DNA of 64,000 nucleotides from Petunia secreta (Eukaryota > Streptophyta > Magnoliopsida > Solanales > Solanaceae). Both the position numbers and the translations under genes were made by a program. The notes beneath the pieces are model-generated. The model did no database searches, was not told where the DNA came from, and was given only the letters and a program-made list of their open reading frames with translations. How positions within the stretch are numbered: position 1 is the stretch's first letter; the number at the start of each line of letters is the position of its first letter. This document shows, in pieces, positions 1 to 7,800 of this stretch. The stretch lies in contig JARKIP010000005.1 of the NCBI GenBank assembly GCA_029990175.1, forward strand, positions 33,117,501 to 33,181,500. The letters run 5' to 3'.

Positions 1-93
1 TTTTCTGTCCTTCCCCATCCCTATTTCTTGGTTATCGTGTCTTAATTGCTTCCGCCTCTACTTTACTTGCTTCCGCGATTTTGAGTCTTATCA
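1..93 (+). repeat. Element E 5' LTR, 3' end only
   Basis: Matches the last 93 bp of the E 3' LTR (32576-32668); by eye they differ at one base. It ends TTATCA and is followed by the PBS. Confidence 0.92.
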
Positions 94-96
94 TCT

Positions 97-108
97 TGGT
101 ATCAGAGC
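97..108 (+). promoter_or_regulatory. Element E primer-binding site (tRNA-iMet)
   Basis: TGGTATCAGAGC starts 3 bp after the LTR end. It is complementary to the 3' end of plant initiator methionine tRNA and primes minus-strand cDNA synthesis. Confidence 0.92.
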
Positions 109-1289
109 AAGGCTCGGGTTTTGTTTCTACAAACCACCGACCCTTGATTCTTCGTGCCTAGGTCGATTCCTATCTTTAGTTTCTTGTTTATTGTTATTTA
201 AAGAAGAAAATTACAAAAAAATTAAAAAGTTGAAAAATCTAAAAATTTGGTGTATCTTGTTGGTTTGGATGATTTATGATATGGGTGTTATAGATTCTTG
301 ATCGTGGATGAATTCCTGTTACTTGGGTACCAAAATTGTTGGAATTGGTGAAGTTTGAAAAATTGAAACCCCAATTGCCCTTAAACCCTTGATGAACTTG
401 TTCTTGATGAATTTTGGCTTGATTCTTGGGTTGGATTGATGTTAGATTGAAAACTTGATATTGGGGATTGATCTTCATTGAAAAACAAACGAATCGGTAC
501 CAATTTTGTGGGATTTGAACGTATATAACACCTACTTTGATGAATCGCAATCCATTTTGAAACCCTTTGATAAACCCTTGTGTTCTTGAAGTTCTTGACC
601 TTGAATCTTGATTTGATTGATTGTTTGGTTGTAAAATTGATTGGGGTTTGATCCTTGTGGGTAAAACAACATTTGGGTACCTTTGGATGGCTAAAACAAC
701 GTGTGGATTGTTGGATTTTTGGGTGTTAAAGTCAAAAAACACGTTGTTGAACTGTGTTGAAAGTTGCAGGAGGCGGAGCGCCTCAATTTGGAGGCGGAGC
801 GCCTCATTTTTGTTAGCTCTCTGGAAATTTGGGAGGCGGAGCGCCTAGCTTAGGAGGCGGACCGCCTACTTTGAAGAGGCGGAGGGCCTCAATTTCAGGG
901 TGGAGGGCCTCAATTTCTAGGCGGAGGGCCTCAATTTCAGGGCGGAGGGCCTCACACCTGAAGCCTTTTTCGGGTAGTTTTCTTGTAGGTTTCGCTTGTT
1001 CTTTGCTTCCGAACTTCGTGGTTAGTGTTTCTAGGGTATTAGTCCTACTTTATTAACACTAATCTTTGATCCTTTAGGGTGTTTTGTGTCTTGGAGTCTT
1101 TACTTAAAGTCGTAGAACTTGCTTGCTTCAAGTGCGCATTAAATTAGCTTCCGTACATCGAGTCCCTTAAACTCCATTCTGAACCATTACTTGGGTGCAT
1201 TAGTTGATTGATCTTGCCATTGTGATTACTAAGAGACAAGAAGGTCTTGAGTGGGAAAAGGCTTGAGTGGTGAGAACAATAGAGTGCGG
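109..1289 (+). other. Element E untranslated leader with palindrome cluster
   Basis: AT-rich leader without a supported gene. At about 771-952 it carries GGCGGAGCGCC units, one GGCGGACCGCC, and four degenerate copies of the form GGCGGAGGGCC. The leader resumes at 28739 after element B and reaches the ATG at 28857. Confidence 0.75.
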
Positions 1290-1480
1290 TGATGAGAATC
1301 AAAACGCGGAAAAGTAAAAGATAAGAACGAGACGTAACTCGATCTCTAATCCCAAGTAGCAATGGAGAACTTGTTCCGTTACACCCCGAGAGAAGGACAA
1401 GAACACCTCGAGCTAACGCGAGCACGCAAGTAGAATGGTCGGAGAGGAAAAGTATTCATCTAGATCCGCTAGAAGAACTA
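1290..1480 (-). repeat. Element B 3' LTR, outer segment
   Basis: Begins TGATGAGAATC like the 5' LTR at 27973. Interrupted after AACTA (1476-1480) by element C. Relative to the other LTR it lacks 18 bp before CTCGAGCTAACGCG. Confidence 0.92.
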
Positions 1481-2326
1481 TGATGCCGGGCAAATTGGCC
1501 TAAACGACAACCATCAAGAACCAAGCTTGGAGAGCACAAAGGACACAAGTCAAGGGCTCCGGAAACGTCTTGAAGATCATGCATTGGAGCGCCGAGGAAG
1601 GAGGGGCCCATAGGCACCAAAGGAGAGGCTCGGGGGACACATTTTGAGCCATTTCAAGAACTCCCAGGAAGGGGCGGACCGCCTCTTTGGAAGGGCGGAC
1701 CGCCCACTTGATGAAGCCTCTCTGGACCTGCACTGGGCGGACCGCCCATATGCAATAGGCGGACCGCCTACTTCATTGTGGTGGGGCGCCTGTTTGGCCT
1801 ACACTGCAACTAGGCGGGGCGCCTCTTTTGGCTAGGCGGGGCGCCTACTTACGGGCCATTTGAAGACTTGTTTTTGTGGTGTAATTCCTATTCTAGCCCT
1901 AGGTGCTTTTATTACACTAACTTGTCTTATGGGCTTTTAGTCATTTCACATTTATGTATGGGAAAACTATATAAGCTTCCCTTAGCCATTTCATTCATTA
2001 GTTTTACATTGTATGAACAATTGAGAGAAGAGAGAATTAGAGAAGGCCGAGCCTTTCTAATCCGAAGCCCGAGGCTTCAAGAATCTTGTACGACTTGGAA
2101 TCTATGGAGATTCACCACTAGTGTGAATTCCTTGTAAGGTTCGAGTTTCATTTCTCCCTTTTTGGATTATTAATTCATGTCTTGAATTCATTAATCCGTT
2201 CTTTCTTCTCGTTTCTTGATTCCCCAATCCTTGTTTCCCGATATCTTTGATATCACCTATCTTGTTATTTATCGCTTCCGCATAGTTTATCTCGTCTTTA
2301 GCTTCCGCTCGTTTTGCCCTGCATCA
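1481..2326 (+). repeat. Element C 5' LTR
   Basis: TG...CA ends, PBS two bases downstream. Palindrome cluster 1673-1850 (GGCGGACCGCC and GGCGGGGCGCC types), TATA-like CTATATAAGC at 1968, then stem-loops at 2036-2061, 2064-2078 and 2110-2128. Confidence 0.95.
1968..1977 (+). promoter_or_regulatory. Element C LTR TATA-like box
   Basis: CTATATAAGC lies ~120 bp downstream of the palindrome cluster and upstream of the stem-loop segment, the expected U3/R boundary. The 3' LTR copy is at 6829-6838. Confidence 0.65.
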
Positions 2327-2328
2327 GT

Positions 2329-2340
2329 TGGTATCAGAGC
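2329..2340 (+). promoter_or_regulatory. Element C primer-binding site (tRNA-iMet)
   Basis: TGGTATCAGAGC two bases after the 5' LTR. Confidence 0.92.
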
Positions 2341-3288
2341 ACGGATCGGGTGTTGTTCTTACAAACCCTCGTTCCTTGTTCGTAGTATCCTTATCTTTGT
2401 TATTGTTGTGTTTGTTCTTGAAAATTTGAAGAAAAACAAAAAAGTAGAAAAACTTGAAAATTTCACAAAATTTGGTGGAACTTGTTGGATCGGAACACCC
2501 ATACATTAAAAATCATTGGGGTTTGTTCCTTGTGTGATTCCCGTTCTTTTGGTACCAAAATTACAAGATTTGGTGATGTATTCCAAAATTTGAAGAATTG
2601 AAATCTCCAAAATTTTCAAAAACCCTATATTTTTGCTCAAGAATCAAAATCGATTGATTATTGTTTGTTTGGGTTTAAACCTATTGGGGATTGTTTAGAA
2701 TCATCATATACATCTTTGGGTATCATTAGAATCGAAAACAAGTCAAAAACGTTGGATTTTGGGTGCACAACGAGCCAAAAACGCGTTGTGCAAAGTTGCA
2801 GGAAAATGCACTAGGCGGACCGCCTAGATTTTGAGGCGGACCGCCTCCCTCTGGGCTGCCCTCTGGATTTTCCTGAGGCGGAGCGCCTCTTTCCTGAGGC
2901 GGAGCGCCTCTTCCTGAAGGGTTTTCCCGGGTAGTTTTTTGCCTAGGATTCCATTGTTAATCGCCCACGGGCTTCTTGGTTAGTGTTTCTAGAGTAATTG
3001 GCCTACTCGAAAGACACTAACTTACTAGCGTATTAGGACATTCGTGCTTAGAGGAGATTAGAAATCAAAGAAGATTCGTAGAACTTTCTTTGGCCTCAAG
3101 TGCGCATTTTAAATAACCGTCCATCCATTGAGTCTCATTAACTCTATTCCGAACCTTTATTTGGACATACTAGTTGTGATTTCCTTGGTTCCCAAGTTGA
3201 TAAGGCCTCGCTATTGAGTGTACAAATATTGAGTGATACACGTGAGGGAGTGACTTTTGGGAGGTTTTGTTCTTTGGTGATCGCAACA
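2341..3288 (+). other. Element C leader with palindrome cluster
   Basis: No supported gene. Four palindromes lie at about 2814-2912 (two GGCGGACCGCC, two GGCGGAGCGCC). Just before the start codon is GTGAGGGAGTGA, also found before E's start and resembling the GTGAGGGAG element before gag starts in D, J and N. Confidence 0.75.
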
Positions 3289-6237
3289 ATGTCGGATGTT
3301 GATGATGGAGTAAATTATGGCTCATGTGGCGATGATGCGAGTTGCTATGACTCGTATGGTGATGATGGAGACTATGGTTCCTACGGTGAGGATGATGGCC
3401 ATTACTATGATGATGGAAACCATGGCTCCTATGGAGATGAAGCGGTTCACTATGACGATCGTGAGATTGATGATGACTATGAGGCTTGTGATGAAGAATG
3501 TGATGATGCCTATGCTTCTAGTCAAGAAATCGAAGATGGTGACGCTTCAAGGTACATTGATCCTACTTACTCTACTTGTGATGAATTAGAGCATGATAGT
3601 GACATAGATAGAGTTGATGATGATGCTGAACATATGGGTTATTCTTATGCATCTTCTCTTAGTGTTGCTAATGGAGTACAAGGGAGTAGTAGAGGACCTT
3701 CCATTAGTATGGGAGGTGGTGGTGGTTGTTCCATGGGGAAGGAGAAGCTTGCATCTTCTAGGTACGCTAAGCGACCTAATGCTTCTAATTCTCATGTGGA
3801 GGTTGGTTTGAGAGATGGTGTTGCTTTTGCTACAACGGGGTTATATGCCGTGAAGGGCGTGGATGGTTGTAGTAGGAGTAGTACTATGGGCTATGGAACC
3901 AAGGCGAGAGGCACTTATGGGTTCCATGGCAAGGTCCCTTCCTCGACTTCCAACAACATTTCTAATGTTGGGAGAGTGACGGGAAGTGGAGATAGTCCTA
4001 GTGGTGTTGCCACTAGTGGAGGGATAAGGAAGACCCAAGTAGATGGTGATGACACTTGTGGGCGTTCAAGTTCTCACTTGGATGCCAATCTACAAAACTT
4101 GGGTAGATGTAGGTTCGTTGTTGAGGTAGATGGTATTGGAGGATACTTGCTCAAAATTGGTGGTACCGATGCCAATTGTATTAGCACCTCTTTGGTTGAT
4201 AGGCTTAGGATACCATGCCACAAGCTAGAGCATCCTTATGAGTATGATGGAGTGTGGGTTTCTAAGGAGGCTCGGGTACTCATATCTCATAGGAATTATA
4301 AATGCTATGTGTGGTGTGATGTGTACCCCATGCGTCATATTGATGTGTGGATAGGTGACCGGTGGTTGGAGGGGAAGAGGGTGCAATATAGTGTGGTGAA
4401 GGGTGCGTATCTTGTGGGCGTAGGGCAAAGAGTTTATGACTTTGCGCCTTACCGGGCGAAGAGCCAAGTGCCTACTAGTGCACCTTCTTTGGCTAGGCAA
4501 AGGAGCAAGGAGCAAGAACTTCATTCCATGGTTGACAATGTGCAAACAAGAAGTCCTACAAACACAAGCAATGGTGGGACATGTGCTAGAAAAGGGTTGA
4601 TAGACATGAACAAGGTGAACCCAAAACCACAAGTTTCAATTCCAAGTGGTTCACCAACGAAGAAGAAGGAGACGTCAAGTGATGAGTCTCCTAGTCCTAG
4701 ATTCCGGGTTGACGTTAAAAGTCCACCTACTCCGGCTATGGGTATTCTTGGGCCTCGTCCCAATTCGCCCGAATTTGAGAGACAAAAGATAGAGAGGAGT
4801 AAGGGAGTGACCGGTGACATTCTTCGAGTGGAAAAAGGAGAGGATGTGAGGAGTGATGTGAGTGGGATGTCACCACCCGAATCTACACCCGACCTTGAAA
4901 AGAAAATGAGGGAAAAGAAAGAGGGAAAAAGAAAAATTGAGAGTGAGGACACCCCTTATTCTAACCTTAACCCTTTATCTTTTTCTTCTACTTGTTTGAG
5001 TACTTGTGTAGGTATTCTTGGAGGCAAACCGATGGAGCCTCAACCATGTTCCGAGATGGGAAGACAAGGTGAAGGAGAAGCCAAATGTGAGCTACGAGGT
5101 GAAGGAACTACCCATGATACTTCAAGTACATTGAGTGAGCCCGAGTGCGACTCAAAGGTATGTGTTAGCTCTTCTATCCTTGAGCATAATACTTCCTTGT
5201 CTTGTAATGTTGTTAGTGAAAACTCTAGGCTAGTTGATGATTTGCATGACTATAATGTGTTTGCAACTAGCGTAGAGCCTTTGGGTCAACTTGTGTGTGA
5301 AAACGAACCACTAGTTGAGAGGGTTGAAAAGCCACATCATGATGTGAGCTCGGTTTTTATTGAACCTCTCTTTAGTGAAAATGTTGAAGTTGACCTTATT
5401 TGTGGACCTTGTTATGACACCCCACCCATGTTTGATAATGGAGAAGATGAATTGCATGATTATCCTATTCTTCCCTTTGATTGTTTATTTGATAGTGGTG
5501 GTTTCTTGTGTCGTAGTGAGGAAGGTCGTAACCTTGAGGAGTCTCTTGAGAATGAGATAGATCGACTTGTGTTCGATGGCTCCTCAAGTTTAGATGTGGC
5601 CTCTAGTTTGAGAACTTCACCTTTGCTTGCTAATGAACTTGAGAAGTGTGCCTATACTAATCCTTTGTATGAGGGCAACTTCAATGAAAATGGTGAATTG
5701 TATCAAACTAGAGTAGGGTGTGGGTTTGGACCTCCATGGATTGGAATGCCTAACTCTATAGATAATCCATTGTTTGAGACCTCCCTTGGGAGTTTGTCTG
5801 GTGACGAGGGTTGTCTTGGAGGGATATTTGGAGGTGAGGAGGTACCTCTCGGTGTGTATAAGAATGCTCTTAAGAAGGGGAGTGGAGTAATCGATGTTAG
5901 TTGTGAATTGAACTATTTCACTTACTCCATCCCATATGTTGAGCACACCCGGAGTGTTGAGCATGCCAAAGCCGATGTGTCACTTTTTGATAAAATTGAT
6001 TTGACGGCTTGGTGTGTTGGTCATGGGCTTAGGGGTCGTGGGGAATTTAATTGCTACATGCATATCCTTGTTCCCTTTGCTTGTTTTGACAATGAGTGCT
6101 TGTTCTTGTCGGGCCAAGATTTTGTTGTCTCTTTTGGGGACATAAGCTTTTTCATTCGAATTGATGCTTGGCTCTATCACAAGAGTGTGTTTTCCACACC
6201 ACTTGCACTTATTCTTGTTAAGCTAACCTACTTGTGA
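3289..6237 (+). CDS. Large unknown protein of a non-autonomous LTR element; degenerate protease-like domain
   Basis: A 982-codon uninterrupted frame. I chose the ATG at 3289 (MSDVDDG) because E's homologue starts at the matching point (MASDDDYG); an in-frame ATG 75 bp upstream is possible. Residues ~1-120 are very acidic and rich in Tyr, Gly and Asp (DYGSYG-type repeats). Next is a Ser/Gly stretch (SISMGGGGGCSMG). Residues ~273-390 align by eye with the protease region of the family's gag-pol proteins, but the DSG position reads GGT, so catalysis should be lost. A Lys/Ser/Pro linker (SPTKKKETSSDES) follows. The last ~500 residues are a conserved unknown region with PHHDVSS-FIEPL, CYDTPP-FD, LY-TRVG, LKKGSGV and IDAWLYHKSVFST. 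There is no zinc knuckle, RT or integrase. Function unknown; a role in a particle supplied by autonomous relatives is only a guess. Confidence 0.8.
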   Translation: MSDVDDGVNYGSCGDDASCYDSYGDDGDYGSYGEDDGHYYDDGNHGSYGDEAVHYDDREIDDDYEACDEECDDAYASSQEIEDGDASRYIDPTYSTCDELEHDSDIDRVDDDAEHMGYSYASSLSVANGVQGSSRGPSISMGGGGGCSMGKEKLASSRYAKRPNASNSHVEVGLRDGVAFATTGLYAVKGVDGCSRSSTMGYGTKARGTYGFHGKVPSSTSNNISNVGRVTGSGDSPSGVATSGGIRKTQVDGDDTCGRSSSHLDANLQNLGRCRFVVEVDGIGGYLLKIGGTDANCISTSLVDRLRIPCHKLEHPYEYDGVWVSKEARVLISHRNYKCYVWCDVYPMRHIDVWIGDRWLEGKRVQYSVVKGAYLVGVGQRVYDFAPYRAKSQVPTSAPSLARQRSKEQELHSMVDNVQTRSPTNTSNGGTCARKGLIDMNKVNPKPQVSIPSGSPTKKKETSSDESPSPRFRVDVKSPPTPAMGILGPRPNSPEFERQKIERSKGVTGDILRVEKGEDVRSDVSGMSPPESTPDLEKKMREKKEGKRKIESEDTPYSNLNPLSFSSTCLSTCVGILGGKPMEPQPCSEMGRQGEGEAKCELRGEGTTHDTSSTLSEPECDSKVCVSSSILEHNTSLSCNVVSENSRLVDDLHDYNVFATSVEPLGQLVCENEPLVERVEKPHHDVSSVFIEPLFSENVEVDLICGPCYDTPPMFDNGEDELHDYPILPFDCLFDSGGFLCRSEEGRNLEESLENEIDRLVFDGSSSLDVASSLRTSPLLANELEKCAYTNPLYEGNFNENGELYQTRVGCGFGPPWIGMPNSIDNPLFETSLGSLSGDEGCLGGIFGGEEVPLGVYKNALKKGSGVIDVSCELNYFTYSIPYVEHTRSVEHAKADVSLFDKIDLTAWCVGHGLRGRGEFNCYMHILVPFACFDNECLFLSGQDFVVSFGDISFFIRIDAWLYHKSVFSTPLALILVKLTYL

Positions 6238-6286
6238 AGTAGGAAGTTTTTGTTGTGCTTGTTTTGATTGTAGGTTTTGATGGTTC

Positions 6287-6322
6287 GATTTCGAGGACGA
6301 AATCCTTTCAAGAAGGGGAGGA
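6287..6322 (+). promoter_or_regulatory. Element C inverted repeat and polypurine tract
   Basis: GATTTCGAGGACGAAATC (6287-6304) is a 7-bp inverted repeat with a 4-base loop. AGAAGGGGAGGA (6311-6322) abuts the 3' LTR and is the expected plus-strand primer. This segment lies after the ORF stop, unlike in gag-pol elements where it is coding. Confidence 0.85.
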
Positions 6323-7184
6323 TGATGCCGGGCAAATTGGCCTAAACGACAACCATCAAGAACCAAGCTTGGAGAGCACAAAGGACACAAGTCAAGGGCT
6401 CCGGAAACGTCTTGAAGATCATGCATTGGAGCGCCGAGGAAGGAGGGGCCCATAGGCACCAAAGGAGAGGCTCGGGGGACACATTTTGAGCCATTTCAAG
6501 AACTCCCAGGAAGGGGCGGACCGCCTCTTTGGAAGGGCGGACCGCCCACTTGATGAAGCCTCTCTGGACCTGCACTGGGCGGACCGCCCATATGCAATAG
6601 GCGGACCGCCTACTTCATTGTGGTGGGGCGCCTACTCCTGAGGTGGGGCGCCTGTTTGGCCTACACTGCAACTAGGCGGGGCGCCTCTTTTGGCTAGGCG
6701 GGGCGCCTACTTACGGGCCATTTGAAGACTTGTTTTTGTGGTGTAATTCCTATTCTAGCCCTAGGTGCTTTTATTACACTAACTTGTCTTATGGGCTTTT
6801 AGTCATTTCACATTTATGTATGGGAAAACTATATAAGCTTCCCTTAGCCATTTCATTCATTTTACATTGTATGAACAATTGAGAGAAGAGAGAATTAGAG
6901 AAGGCCGAGCCTTTCTAATCCGAAGCCCGAGGCTTCAAGAATCTTGTACGACTTGGAATCTATGGAGATTCACCACTAGTGTGAATTCCTTGTAAGGTTC
7001 GAGTTTCATTTCTCCCTTTTTGGATTATTAATTCATGTCTTGAATTCATTAATCCGTTCTTTCTTCTCGTTTCTTGACTCCCCAATCCTTGTTTCCCGAT
7101 ATCTTTGATATCACCTATCTTGTTATTTATCGCTTCCGCATAGTTTATCTCGTCTTTAGCTTCCGCTCGTTTTGCCCTGCATCA
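6323..7184 (+). repeat. Element C 3' LTR
   Basis: 862 bp, near-identical to 1481-2326 except for two indels and very few substitutions, indicating recent insertion. Palindrome cluster about 6513-6712. Confidence 0.95.
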
Positions 7185-7800
7185 AACTACAAGTCCAAAA
7201 TCAAAGGGTTTCATTCAATACCAAGAGCCATGCTCATGTTCAATGTTTAACATTCATCAAATATCAAAAACTCCCTATAAAATAAGCTAGGCTTTGATAT
7301 TTATAGTGTTTACCAAGCTTGCACAAAGACTTAAATGCCCTTACTAATAAGGTTCATCAAATAAGCCACGCAGGGCAAAATAGTAAAAGAAACATAAGTT
7401 CAGCAGCTAGGCTGGGCGCCTGAAGCTAGGCTGGGCGCCTGGCTTGGCCTTCAGCAAGGCTGGGCGCCTGGAGCTAGGCTGGGCGCCTGGCTTGGCCTTC
7501 AGCTAGGCTGGGCGCCTGAAGCTAGGCTGGGCGCCTGGCTTGGCCTTCAGCTAGGCTGGGCGCCTGGCCAGGTGGGGCGCCTGGTGCTTTTCTGGGCCTT
7601 AGGCAGTGAGCTCCCTAGGCGGGGCGCCTAGCTCTGCTGGGCTCTCTTCTTCCTTAGGCGTGAGGCCTAGCTTGAGCACCCGGAATGGCTTCCAATCGCT
7701 TCCTTCTTCAAGGCCCTTCCTCACCAAGTGTATGTGTACTCCTTGGATCTCCTTAGCTTGACTCCGGGTGAATGGTCTTGTGGGGGTTTGGGTCTCATCA
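7185..7800 (-). repeat. Element B 3' LTR, inner segment
   Basis: Continues the LTR after element C; the first five bases are the AACTA duplication. A tandem-like cluster of GGCTGGGCGCC units and a few GGGGCGCC forms spans about 7406-7632. The polyprotein C-terminus is encoded here. Confidence 0.92.

Larger units (their letters stand above)
1481..7184 (+). mobile_element. Element C: complete non-autonomous LTR element
   Basis: Complete element of 5704 bp in the 3' LTR of B with perfect TSD AACTA (1476-1480, 7185-7189). LTRs are 846 and 862 bp. The length difference is one 20-bp palindrome-bearing unit missing from the 5' copy and 4 bp missing from the 3' copy. Leader, one long frame and purine tract are present; RT, RNase H and integrase are absent. 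Confidence 0.95.

Noticed and set aside
97..108. tRNA gene fragment
   Set aside because: Only the 12-base complement of the tRNA 3' end is present, directly after an LTR; this is a primer-binding site.
621..1056. Small frames with RRSAS repeats in E's leader
   Set aside because: They are translations of the palindrome units in an untranslated leader; no start context or conservation as protein.
3322..3525. Antisense open frame opposite the acidic repeats (also opposite I and H)
   Set aside because: It mirrors the GAT/TAT-rich repeat codons, giving Ile/Met-rich sequence; repeated in each copy only because the sense repeats are.
7406..7632. CRISPR-like or satellite array
   Set aside because: Units are short imperfect palindromes with irregular spacing inside an LTR; the setting is a plant genome, and spacers are not unique sequences of fixed length.
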